In this document: piece after piece, positions 1 through 5,318 of the stretch
Numbering within the stretch: position 1 is the first letter of the stretch
Layout: each line of letters opens with the position of its first letter
Assembly (NCBI GenBank): GCA_903925435.1
Contig: CAIYFF010000193.1
Span: 1 to 5,318, forward strand
Length of the DNA: 5,318 nt
Source: an uncultured Planctomycetota bacterium
Lineage (GTDB): Bacteria > Planctomycetota > UBA1135 > UBA2386
Direction of reading: 5' to 3'
The notes under the pieces: model-generated
Databases searched by the model: none
What the model was told of the DNA's origin: nothing
Seen by the model: only the letters and a program-made list of their open reading frames with translations
Program-made: the position numbers and the translations under genes

Positions 1-1013
1 AACGCAAGTCGCGCGAGGTGCCCGAAGAAGTCAGGATGCCCGTCGATCTGCAAGCCGCGCATCCACAGATCGCGCGCAGCAGTCGTCTTGCCGTCGTGCG
101 CGAGCAGGATGCCGAGGTTCTCCAAGCCGCGCGAAGGCGGCGGATCCAACTGCGTCGCGTGCTCCAGCCAATCCATCGCGCGACGATCGTCGCCGAGTTC
201 GCGAAGGTGGTCGGCCACCGACACGCAGCCCTCGCCGTCGCCTGGCTGCGCGGAGTAGCAGCGATCCAAGAATCGCCGCGCGAGCTCGCCGTCGATGCGG
301 CCCGCGTCGCATGCGTGCGCAACCGTCGAGTGCGCGATGCGGAGCGCGAGGCCGAACTGCGGGTCGATCATGATCGCCTGCGCAAACGGATCCAGCAGCG
401 GTTCGCGGTCCGCGGGCCCCTCGATCTGCAAATCGCCGCTGATCAACATCGCGTTGTCGAGCGCGCGCAAGAACAGGAAGAACGCTTCGCTGTTCTCCGT
501 CATCATCCCGCGCGCAGGCTCTTGGTAGCGCAGGTCGAGCAACCGCGCGAGGCGCCGCGTCAACTGCAGCAAGTCTGCAACGGGATGCGAACGGCGAACG
601 AGACCGCCGACGCGATTGGTCGCGCGTTCGTCATCGTCCTCGGCGAAGTAGACGTGGAACTCGACGCGCAACCCTTCGGGCGCGGGGGTCAACTCGCCGG
701 TCACGACCGCGCGCACGTCCGCATCCGGCGGCAGCAAGTCGAACGCTTCGTCGGGCTCCGGCGGAGCGTCCATCACGACCCAGAGCACGGGACCTTCGTC
801 TGGCGGCGTCTGGACCTCGAGCATTCCCGTCGGCCCCATGCGACCGCGGTTGAGCACGCGATGCACAAAGTCCGGTATGCGACGCGACAGCACGCCGGAG
901 TCCAGGTCGCCAAACCCTTCTTCTTCGGGCACCGCGAGCGGCAGCAGCATGATCTCGGGCATCCGCTCGAAGTCAGCGAGGCCTTCGTCGTGCATCGGGT
1001 CGTGTCGCGTCAT
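1..1013 (-). CDS. TPR-type protein of unknown function (partial, C-terminus off the left edge)
   Basis: An open frame of 337 codons starts at ATG 1013 and leaves the window at base 1 without a stop. I do not recognise a named family. The front half (about residues 20-165) begins IMLLPLAVPEEEG and later has a strand-rich stretch around RAVVTGELTPAPEGLRVEF. This order (a 'PL/PF' strand, an effector-like helix, then a 'GxL...LRV' strand pair) recalls the TolB-like N-terminal domain that precedes TPRs in many adenylate-cyclase-like or regulator proteins; that link is inference. From about residue 175 it is helical and repeat-like: EAFFLFLRALD, then AQAIMIDPQFGLALRIA (about 211-227), then WLEHATQLDPP, then a clear TPR-like unit (about 297-330, ENLGILLAHDGKTTAARDLW). 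No signal peptide or membrane helix is visible. The start is supported by GAAGG eight bases upstream; Met7 is an alternative. It lies 11 bases after the HIT gene stop, so it is probably cotranscribed. It probably acts as a protein-interaction scaffold. Confidence 0.75.
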   Translation of the reverse strand, partial: MTRHDPMHDEGLADFERMPEIMLLPLAVPEEEGFGDLDSGVLSRRIPDFVHRVLNRGRMGPTGMLEVQTPPDEGPVLWVVMDAPPEPDEAFDLLPPDADVRAVVTGELTPAPEGLRVEFHVYFAEDDDERATNRVGGLVRRSHPVADLLQLTRRLARLLDLRYQEPARGMMTENSEAFFLFLRALDNAMLISGDLQIEGPADREPLLDPFAQAIMIDPQFGLALRIAHSTVAHACDAGRIDGELARRFLDRCYSAQPGDGEGCVSVADHLRELGDDRRAMDWLEHATQLDPPPSRGLENLGILLAHDGKTTAARDLWMRGLQIDGHPDFFGHLARLA

Positions 1014-1021
1014 GGAGCGCG

Positions 1022-1026
1022 CCTTC
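1022..1026 (-). promoter_or_regulatory. Ribosome binding site of the TPR gene
   Basis: GAAGG on the minus strand lies eight bases before ATG 1013 and overlaps the TGA of the HIT gene (1027-1025). It supports this start and suggests that ribosomes ending on the HIT gene can restart on the TPR gene. It is the only convincing Shine-Dalgarno sequence in the window. Confidence 0.5.
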
Positions 1027-1378
1027 AGCCCGGAGGCCAGCCGAACGAGCGGCCCGCCAAAACGTGAACGTGGAGGTGGAACACCGACTGACCCGCGTTG
1101 CTGCCGTTGTTGATGACGACGCGGAATCCATCGTTGGCGATGCCGAGCTTCTTCGCGACTTCGGCAGCGGCCCACAGCAGATGACCAAGCAGCGCCTTGT
1201 CGCTCTCGTCAGCATCCGCAAGTCGCGCGATGGCACGCTTGGGGATGACGAGGAAGTGAACAGGAGCCTGCGGCGCCACATCCGCGAACGCGACGCACTG
1301 ATGATCCTCGTGCAGCAGGCGCGCAGGGATCTCGCGGCGCAGGATGCGCGCGAACACGTTCGAGGCGTCGTAGTTCAC
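1025..1378 (-). CDS. HIT-family (HinT-like) nucleotide phosphoramidase/hydrolase
   Basis: This is a 117-residue histidine triad protein, the usual length for bacterial HinT and human HINT1. The family hydrolyses adenosine or guanosine 5'-phosphoramidates and aminoacyl-adenylates in the cytoplasm, usually as a dimer. The front segment NVFARILRREIP (7-18) is the classic HinT opening. It is followed by VAFADVAPQAPVHFLVIPKR (29-48), which carries part of the nucleotide pocket. The active site is INNGSNAGQSVFHLHVHVL (89-107): His101, His103 and His105 form the triad, with His103 the expected nucleophile, and Gly96 and Ser98 the expected phosphate contacts. The end, GRSFGWPPG, matches the HINT1-type 'GG/GR..WPPG' tail, so the protein is complete. 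I chose GTG 1378 because the conserved domain begins right there. The frame is open back to ATG 1555, but that extra 59 residues is Arg-rich and unlike any HIT protein. No Shine-Dalgarno precedes the GTG. It is likely first in an operon with the TPR gene and is divergent from udk. Confidence 0.93.
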   Translation of the reverse strand: MNYDASNVFARILRREIPARLLHEDHQCVAFADVAPQAPVHFLVIPKRAIARLADADESDKALLGHLLWAAAEVAKKLGIANDGFRVVINNGSNAGQSVFHLHVHVLAGRSFGWPPG

Positions 1379-1392
1379 CGGGTGGTTCGGCG

Positions 1393-1413
1393 GCGCGCGG
1401 AAACGCCGCGCGC
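1393..1413. repeat. Perfect 8-bp GC inverted repeat in the HIT/udk divergent region
   Basis: GCGCGCGG (1393-1400) and CCGCGCGC (1406-1413) are exact reverse complements around a five-base loop, AAACG. It lies 15 bases before the HIT start codon on the minus strand. If the candidate HIT promoter is right, it would sit inside that gene's 5' leader and could form an RNA stem. It could also be a DNA operator, or chance in GC-rich sequence. No U-tract follows on either strand, so it is not a classical terminator. Confidence 0.35.
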
Positions 1414-1424
1414 ACAGGCGACGC

Positions 1425-1452
1425 AGTATGGAGCGGCGCACGCGCGCCTCAA
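1425..1452 (-). promoter_or_regulatory. Candidate sigma70-type promoter for the HIT-TPR unit
   Basis: On the minus strand, TTGAGG (1452-1447) and CATACT (1430-1425) are separated by 16 bases. Each matches four of six consensus positions. Transcription would start near 1418, leaving a leader of about 40 bases that contains the 1393-1413 inverted repeat. The match is moderate, and the spacing is one base under the optimum. Confidence 0.3.
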
Positions 1453-1565
1453 GCGCGAGTTCGTTCTCCGTGCGTCCGCTCCAGCGGAAGGCGCGACGAC
1501 CGGGACGGATCCGCCGCAACAGCCCATCTCGCAGCGGAGCCCCTTCCAGGATCAAGCGACCGCGT

Positions 1566-1571
1566 TACCCT
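1566..1571 (+). promoter_or_regulatory. Candidate -10 element just ahead of udk
   Basis: TACCCT keeps the three most important -10 bases (T, A and the final T) and ends nine bases before ATG 1581. That would place the RNA start at or within a few bases of the ATG, giving a leaderless or nearly leaderless message. This fits the absence of any purine-rich Shine-Dalgarno in the pyrimidine run before the ATG. The best -35 at 16-base spacing, TTCCAG (1544-1549), is poor, so support is weak. Confidence 0.22.
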
Positions 1572-1580
1572 GCTCCCCCC

Positions 1581-2234
1581 ATGGAACTTCCGCTGCGCAA
1601 TGCGTGCACCACCATCGCCATCGTCGGCGGCACTGGCAGCGGCAAGACGACTCTCGCGCATGCGCTCGCAGAGCACTTTGGCGAGCACTGCGCGGTGATC
1701 GACCACGATTCCTACTACCGCGATCTGTCGCACCTGAAGCCAGCCGAGCGCGCGGCCATCAACTTCGACCACCCCGACTCGCTGGAGAACTCGCTGCTGG
1801 TCGACCACCTCCATCGACTGCGCGCGGGCCGCACGATCGACAAGCCGAAGTACTGCTTTGCCACACACTCACGGCTGCCGGAGCGCGAATGGGTGGCGCC
1901 CAAGCCGGTGGTCGTCGTCGAGGGCATTCTGCTGATGGCCTTGCCCGAGCTCCGCAATGCGTTCGACCTGCGCGTGTTCGTCGACGTGCCCGACGATGTG
2001 CGCGCGCTGCGCCGATTGCGGCGCGACGTCAGCGAACGCGGCCGCACGATCGACAGCGTCTGTGCGCAGTGGATGCAGACCGTGCGCCCGATGCACGAGC
2101 GCTTCGTGGCGCCGGCCAAGCGCCGCGCAGACCTCGTGGTCTCCGGCCAGGAGCCGACGCGCGATGCGGTCCTGCGCGTGCTGGCTCAACTTTCGGCGCT
2201 GGAGCCGGCGGCCAAGGCCGCCGAACAGGCGTAA
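1581..2234 (+). CDS. udk: Uridine kinase (uridine/cytidine 5'-phosphotransferase)
   Basis: A 217-residue protein, close to the usual bacterial Udk length of about 213. The enzyme phosphorylates uridine and cytidine to UMP and CMP with ATP or GTP in cytoplasmic pyrimidine salvage. The P-loop GGTGSGKT is at 16-23. The substrate-side motif DHDSYYRDL (41-49) has Asp43 at the position of the catalytic Asp62 of human UCK2. NFDHPDSL (61-68) has Asp63 matching UCK2 Asp84, a ribose contact. Tyr91 and His96 in KYCFATHSR match the UCK2 base-recognition Tyr112 and His117. VVVEGILL (111-118) is the core strand, and RRDVSERGR (147-155) is the Arg-rich lid. TVRPMHERFVAPAKRRADL (167-185) matches the C-terminal family pattern. 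Cys92 stands where other members have Asp or Ser. I chose ATG 1581 because the family homology begins there; the in-frame extension to 1428 is Arg/Ser-rich and unlike the family. The gene is divergent from the HIT gene and convergent with sppA. Confidence 0.95.
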   Translation: MELPLRNACTTIAIVGGTGSGKTTLAHALAEHFGEHCAVIDHDSYYRDLSHLKPAERAAINFDHPDSLENSLLVDHLHRLRAGRTIDKPKYCFATHSRLPEREWVAPKPVVVVEGILLMALPELRNAFDLRVFVDVPDDVRALRRLRRDVSERGRTIDSVCAQWMQTVRPMHERFVAPAKRRADLVVSGQEPTRDAVLRVLAQLSALEPAAKAAEQA

Positions 2235-2243
2235 GGAGCCAAG

Positions 2244-2270
2244 TCTGCGCGCGCTCAGCGCACGCGCAGA
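2244..2270. terminator. Candidate bidirectional terminator hairpin between udk and sppA
   Basis: TCTGCGCG (2244-2251) pairs perfectly with CGCGCAGA (2263-2270), and the inner CGCT/AGCG arms (2252-2255 and 2257-2260) can extend the stem past a two-base CA bulge. It lies between convergent genes, ten bases after the udk stop, and overlaps the last codons and TGA of sppA. That position suits a shared terminator. There is no long T-run on either side, so it is not a textbook intrinsic terminator. Confidence 0.42.
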
Positions 2271-4090
2271 TCTTCGGGCATCAGCGCGTAGACCGTCATC
2301 GGACGGTCCTGCGCCATCGCGTGGCGCAGCAGCGCGAGCAGTCCGTCGAGGCGCGACAGCTTCGCGATCATCGCGAGCGCCGCGGCGTCGCCTTGGGCGA
2401 ACGCGCGCGCGTCGAACATCTGGTCGAAGATCGACTGCGCAAAGTCGCGAGCCTTCGGCGCGTGGCGAATCTCGATGTCCGCCTCCGGCTTGCACTTCTC
2501 CTTGACCATCGCGATCGCGTCCTCGACGCCGCCGATCTTGTCGACGAGCCCGAGTTCAACCGCCTGCGCGCCAGACCAGACGCGGCCGCCTGCGACCGCG
2601 CGAATCGAATCGACCGTCATGTTGCGCGACTTCGCCGCGATGCCGAGGAACTGGTCGTAGATCTGATCGACGAACAACTGCATGCGGTTGCGCGCCGAGT
2701 CAGACCACGGCTTGTCCATCGCATCCATGTCCGCGCCGGCATCGAGGCCGACCACGTCGGTGTGCACGCCAAGGCGCCGCATCAGCGCACCAAGTTGGAA
2801 GCGCATGCTGAACACGCCGATCGAACCGGTGATCGTCGCAGCCTCGGCGAGGATCGGCTGGCCGATGCACGTGATCCAGTAGCCGCCCGACGCAGCGAGT
2901 TCGCCCATCGAGAACACCACTGGCTTCTTCGCCGCAAGACGCTCGAGCGCGAGGCGGATCGCTTCGCTCGCGGTCGCAGAACCGCCCGGCGAGTTGATGC
3001 GCACGACGACGCCCTTCACGTCCTCGTCGTCGGTCAGCGCTTCGATCTCCTTGACCGAAGGCTCCGAGACGATGCTGCCCGCTGCGGCTGCGGAGCCATC
3101 CGCGATCGCGCCCGACAAATGCAGCACGACGATGGCCGGATAGCCGTCGTCGTCATCGTCCTCGCGCTTTGCCTTGAACATCTCGGACAACGAGCTGAGC
3201 AGGTCCTTGTTCTTCTTCGCCTTCTTCGGGATGGCATCGACCAGCTCGTATTCGCCGAGCTCCTTGCCCATCGCGAGGTCGAGGGCGCGCTTGCTGCCTT
3301 CGTAGGCCACGAGCTCGTCAACGAGCCCAGCAGCCAAAGCCTCTTCGGCCGTGAACATGCGCTGCGCTTGCAGCTCTGCGACCTTCGCGGGATCGAGCTT
3401 GCGACCCTTGCCGACGCTCTCGCAGACGACCTTGTTCATCGACTGCAGCATCGCCGCGTAGTGCTTCTTCAGCCCTTCGGACATCGTCGAGCGCACATAC
3501 GGCTCAACCGCGCCCTTGAACTCACCCACGCGCGTCATCTCCACCTCGACGCCGAGCAATCCGAGCGCGTCCTTGTAGTGCATGACGCTCATCGACGGCG
3601 ACTTGAAGTCGACCGAGCCCATCTTGGCCATCAGCACGCGATCGCATTGCGACGCGAGCTGCATCGTGACCGTGGTCGCGTTCTCGAAGTAGCAGACGAT
3701 CTTCTTGCCGGCTGCGCGCACCTTGGCCATGGCGCGTTCGACCTCGCGCATCTGCGGCTGGTTGAGGCCAACCGGCTGCGTGAGATCGAGCAGCACCGTC
3801 GATCCTTCGTGCTTCGCGAGCTTCTCGATCGTCTCGACGAACTCGAAGAACGACTTCGCCTTGCCGCCGCCGCCGCCGAGCAGCAGGGCCGCCGGGTCAA
3901 ACGACTGCTCGGCGAGGTCCTGGTAGGCGCCGGCGGGGCGGAGCAGCACCACCTTGTTCTTCTGCGGCGCAGGCTCGGTCGCCGCGGCAGGCGCGGTTTC
4001 CGGTGCAGGTTGCTTGTCCGTCGGGTCCTGCGCAATCGCGCAGGCGAGACCGAAGGTGAACGTCGTGACGAACGCTAGGAATCGGGACAT
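2255..4090 (-). CDS. sppA: Signal peptide peptidase SppA, two-domain (67K) type
   Basis: A 611-residue protein close to E. coli SppA (618). The family is a membrane-associated serine protease on the outer face of the inner membrane that degrades leftover signal peptides using a Ser-Lys dyad. Two ClpP-fold domains are visible, at about 47-280 and 317-530. The general base is Lys192 in VGEFKGAVEPYVRSTMSE, matching E. coli Lys209. The nucleophile is Ser401 in MGELAASGGYWIT, matching Ser409. INSPGGSATASEAIR (365-379), ITGSIGVFS (420-428) and GGRVWSGAQAVELGLVD (501-517) are also hallmark segments. The N-terminus, with core FLAFVTTFTFGLACAIA, looks like a secretion signal with possible cleavage after AIA (20/21). 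A Pro/Ala-rich linker (22-44) follows. A charged inter-domain linker (288-316) ends in a run of five Asp. The C-terminal tail (about 533-611) resembles that of E. coli, so the gene is full length. ATG 4090 is chosen because it places the signal segment first. No clear Shine-Dalgarno is present. Confidence 0.94.
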   Translation of the reverse strand: MSRFLAFVTTFTFGLACAIAQDPTDKQPAPETAPAAATEPAPQKNKVVLLRPAGAYQDLAEQSFDPAALLLGGGGGKAKSFFEFVETIEKLAKHEGSTVLLDLTQPVGLNQPQMREVERAMAKVRAAGKKIVCYFENATTVTMQLASQCDRVLMAKMGSVDFKSPSMSVMHYKDALGLLGVEVEMTRVGEFKGAVEPYVRSTMSEGLKKHYAAMLQSMNKVVCESVGKGRKLDPAKVAELQAQRMFTAEEALAAGLVDELVAYEGSKRALDLAMGKELGEYELVDAIPKKAKKNKDLLSSLSEMFKAKREDDDDDGYPAIVVLHLSGAIADGSAAAAGSIVSEPSVKEIEALTDDEDVKGVVVRINSPGGSATASEAIRLALERLAAKKPVVFSMGELAASGGYWITCIGQPILAEAATITGSIGVFSMRFQLGALMRRLGVHTDVVGLDAGADMDAMDKPWSDSARNRMQLFVDQIYDQFLGIAAKSRNMTVDSIRAVAGGRVWSGAQAVELGLVDKIGGVEDAIAMVKEKCKPEADIEIRHAPKARDFAQSIFDQMFDARAFAQGDAAALAMIAKLSRLDGLLALLRHAMAQDRPMTVYALMPEDLRVR

Positions 4091-4113
4091 GAGGATGGAA
4101 TGCGCGAGGGGTT

Positions 4114-4143
4114 CCGAACGAGGCGCGCAGCGTAGCCGAACGA
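4114..4143. repeat. Direct repeat CCGAACGA x2, 22 bases apart, upstream of sppA
   Basis: CCGAACGA occurs at 4114-4121 and 4136-4143, a 22-base period that is about two DNA turns. It lies in the 129-base divergent region between sppA and the membrane-protein gene. It flanks a possible minus-strand -10 for sppA, TACGCT (4134-4129), which has GTGACA (4159-4154) 19 bases upstream of it. Paired sites at whole-turn spacing can be regulator sites, but eight bases is short and this may be chance. Confidence 0.2.
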
Positions 4144-4206
4144 CCCGCGGTCCTGTCACTCGCCGAGGAACGGTTGCCGAGCCCGCGACGATATCGCTCG
4201 CCTCGC

Positions 4207-4212
4207 TATCGT
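4207..4212 (+). promoter_or_regulatory. Candidate -10 element placing transcription start at the GTG of the membrane-protein gene
   Basis: TATCGT matches four of six bases of TATAAT and ends exactly seven bases before GTG 4220. The predicted RNA start therefore falls on or beside the start codon, which would make a leaderless message. A similar TATCGC lies 15 bases upstream (4192-4197). No good -35 is seen at normal spacing, and no Shine-Dalgarno precedes the GTG. Confidence 0.28.
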
Positions 4213-4219
4213 CCGCGCC

Positions 4220-4915
4220 GTGGAACCGCAGGTGTTGTTCATCTTCGCGCTCGTGGCGCTGGCCGCCTTGGGCGCCTACCTGTCGTGGAAAGCGGAGCAG
4301 CAGCGTCGGACCGACCTCGAACGGGTCGCCGCATCGCTGGACTTGCGCTACGACCCGAGCGACGACGACTCGCACGACGACGAATACGCGCAGTTCGACG
4401 TGTTCCGCCGCGGCCACTCGCGCACGGCGCGCAACACGATGCGCGGCGCAGTCGAGTTGTTCGGCTCGCGATGCCGCTTGTGCATGGGCGATTTTCGCTA
4501 CAAGGTCACGAGCGGCAGCGGCAAGCACCGCCGAACCACGACCTACCGGTTCAGCTATCTGATCGTGCACCCGCCGTGGCCTGCGCCAACGCTGCTCGTG
4601 CGACCCGAAGGGTTGTTCGACAAGCTGAAGGGCGCGATCGGATTCGATGACATCGACTTCGAGTCCGAGGAGTTCAGCCGCAAGTTCTATGTGCAGTCGT
4701 CGGACAAGCGCTTTGCCTACGACGTGCTGCATCCGCGCGTGATGGAGTTCTTGTTGAAGGAACAACCCGATGCACTGGACCTCGAAGGCGGCGCACTGTG
4801 CGTCAGCGATGGTTCGCGGCTTTGGGAACCCGACGACTTTCGCGCGCGACTCGACTTCGTGCGCCGATTCTGTGAACTCTGGCCGCGCCACCTCCTCGTC
4901 GACCTCGCCAAGTGA
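4220..4915 (+). CDS. Uncharacterised single-pass membrane protein, LemA gene partner
   Basis: A 231-residue protein with one N-terminal membrane helix (about 5-23, VLFIFALVALAALGAYLSW) and a soluble domain after it. I cannot name the family with certainty. The core has GDFRYKVTSGSGKHRRTT (90-107), then LLVRPEGLFDKLKGAIG (125-141), then DDIDFESEEFSRKFYV (143-158) and SSDKRFAYDVLHPRVMEFLL (160-179). This order (a DYRYxTGSGK-like strand pair, a 'RPE' segment, an 'IDFESxEFxRxF' segment and a 'HPRxMExLL' segment) matches uncharacterised bacterial membrane proteins I recall. It may be distantly related to DUF3137 proteins, which also occur near LemA; that is inference. An Asp/His/Glu-rich patch at 46-56 and a CRLC pair (85-88) are visible, but no catalytic motif is. 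GTG 4220 is the earliest possible start, and only it keeps the membrane helix; the next Met is residue 74. The stop shares a base with the lemA start, so the two are translationally coupled and probably work together at the membrane. Confidence 0.88.
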   Translation: MEPQVLFIFALVALAALGAYLSWKAEQQRRTDLERVAASLDLRYDPSDDDSHDDEYAQFDVFRRGHSRTARNTMRGAVELFGSRCRLCMGDFRYKVTSGSGKHRRTTTYRFSYLIVHPPWPAPTLLVRPEGLFDKLKGAIGFDDIDFESEEFSRKFYVQSSDKRFAYDVLHPRVMEFLLKEQPDALDLEGGALCVSDGSRLWEPDDFRARLDFVRRFCELWPRHLLVDLAK

Positions 4916-5318
4916 TGGAACCCGCACTCCTGATCGTCGTAGCCGCCATCGCAATCCCCGTGATCTGGTGGATCGCGGTGCACAACCGATTCGTGCGACT
5001 CAAGCACGCGGTCAAAGAGAGCTGGGCCGACGTCGACGTCGAACTGAAGCGCCGCTACGAGCTGATCCCCAACCTCGTCGAGACCGTGAAGGGCTACGCG
5101 AAGCACGAGCGAGACGTTCTCGAACGAGTCGTCTCGCTGCGCAATGCCGCGATGCAGAACCACGGCAATGCAGCGAGCCAGGCCAAGGACGAGAACGCGC
5201 TTGTCACGGGACTGCGTTCGCTGTTCGTCGTCGCCGAGGGCTACCCGCAGCTCAAGAGCGACGCCAACTTCCGCGCGCTCCAGGAAGAACTCGCGCTCAC
5301 CGAAGACCGCATCGCCGC
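4915..5318 (+). CDS. lemA: LemA family protein (partial, C-terminus off the right edge)
   Basis: The first 134 residues of a protein that is usually about 185-200 long. LemA proteins have one N-terminal membrane anchor and a long helical bundle; their molecular role is unsettled. The anchor is at about 4-22 (ALLIVVAAIAIPVIWWIAV). The family core follows: ESWADVDVELKRRYELIPNL (35-54), VETVKGYAKHERDVLERV (55-72), GLRSLFVVAEGYPQLKSDA (99-117), then NFRALQEELALTEDRIA (118-134). The core matches the conserved 'W..IDVQLKRRYDLIPNLVE.VKGYA.HE' and 'YP.LKA..NF..LQ.EL..TE.RIA' pattern closely. ATG 4915 overlaps the preceding TGA by one base (TGATG) and has no Shine-Dalgarno, so translation probably depends on ribosomes finishing the upstream gene. 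The first residues, MEPALL, resemble the MEPQVL of that neighbour. Confidence 0.94.
   Translation, partial: MEPALLIVVAAIAIPVIWWIAVHNRFVRLKHAVKESWADVDVELKRRYELIPNLVETVKGYAKHERDVLERVVSLRNAAMQNHGNAASQAKDENALVTGLRSLFVVAEGYPQLKSDANFRALQEELALTEDRIA

Noticed and set aside
18..1067. A plus-strand open frame of 349 codons at the left end
   Set aside because: It lies opposite the minus-strand TPR-type gene, which has a Shine-Dalgarno, repeat-like helices and tight spacing to HIT. The plus-strand product is Arg/Val/Ala-rich with no visible domain.
1379..1555. In-frame 59-residue extension of the HIT protein
   Set aside because: It is Arg-rich and unlike HIT proteins, whose conserved domain starts right after GTG 1378. 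It also overlaps the candidate promoter.
1428..1580. In-frame 51-residue extension of uridine kinase
   Set aside because: It is Ser/Arg/Pro-rich and absent from the family, and ATG 1581 gives the normal length.
1957..2505. A plus-strand open frame of 182 codons across the udk/sppA junction
   Set aside because: It is an Arg/Ser/Ala-rich frame-shifted shadow of udk running into antisense sppA, with no domain.
4030..4050. Lipoprotein reading of the SppA N-terminus (Cys17)
   Set aside because: The residues before Cys17 are Gly-Leu-Ala, and the -3 Gly does not fit a lipobox. The AIA site three residues later fits signal peptidase I better.
1064..4078. A plus-strand open frame of 1004 codons
   Set aside because: It runs antisense to HIT, out of frame through udk and antisense to sppA, all of which have clear families. 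Its product is Arg/His/Asp/Leu-rich with no recognisable domain. Long stop-free shadow frames are expected at this GC content.
4189..4196. Palindrome CGATATCG upstream of the 4220 gene
   Set aside because: An isolated 8-base palindrome with no second copy in the region is not enough to call an operator.
4091..4954. In-frame N-terminal extension of SppA (to a 899-residue protein)
   Set aside because: It is antisense to the membrane-protein gene and the start of lemA and would bury the signal peptide that begins at ATG 4090.
4717..5163. A minus-strand open frame of 148 codons at the right end
   Set aside because: It is antisense to the end of the membrane-protein gene and to lemA, whose family match is strong.

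Overview
The window is a stretch of very GC-rich bacterial chromosome with six protein genes. Four are complete and two run off the ends. I see no rRNA, tRNA, CRISPR array, insertion sequence, phage gene or attachment site. All genes share the same strongly G/C-ending codon style, so nothing points to recent transfer. The organism looks like a high-GC bacterium with a Gram-negative type envelope: it has a full-length two-domain SppA protease and a LemA protein, and several starts lack a Shine-Dalgarno sequence. Planctomycetota would fit, but this is a guess from style, not a marker-based assignment.

Layout from left to right. On the minus strand, a HIT-family (HinT-like) nucleotide hydrolase (1025-1378) is followed 11 bases later by a TPR-type protein of unknown function that leaves the window at base 1 (1-1013). 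The two look like one transcription unit. A 202-base divergent region (1379-1580) separates them from a uridine kinase gene, udk, on the plus strand (1581-2234). It contains a perfect 8-bp GC inverted repeat and candidate promoters for both sides. udk converges on sppA (minus, 2255-4090) with only 20 bases between the stop codons, and a strong hairpin covers that junction. A second divergent region (129 bases, 4091-4219) separates sppA from a plus-strand pair: an uncharacterised single-pass membrane protein with a GTG start (4220-4915) and lemA (4915 to the right edge). The lemA ATG shares one base with the TGA of the gene before it.

By function there are two themes. HIT and udk both handle nucleotides or nucleosides and are divergently arranged. 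SppA, the membrane protein and LemA are all envelope proteins. The membrane protein and LemA are almost certainly co-translated. I do not see a clear new system. The most interesting items are the uncharacterised LemA partner, the TPR protein with a possible TolB-like front domain, and the sign that two genes may have leaderless mRNAs.
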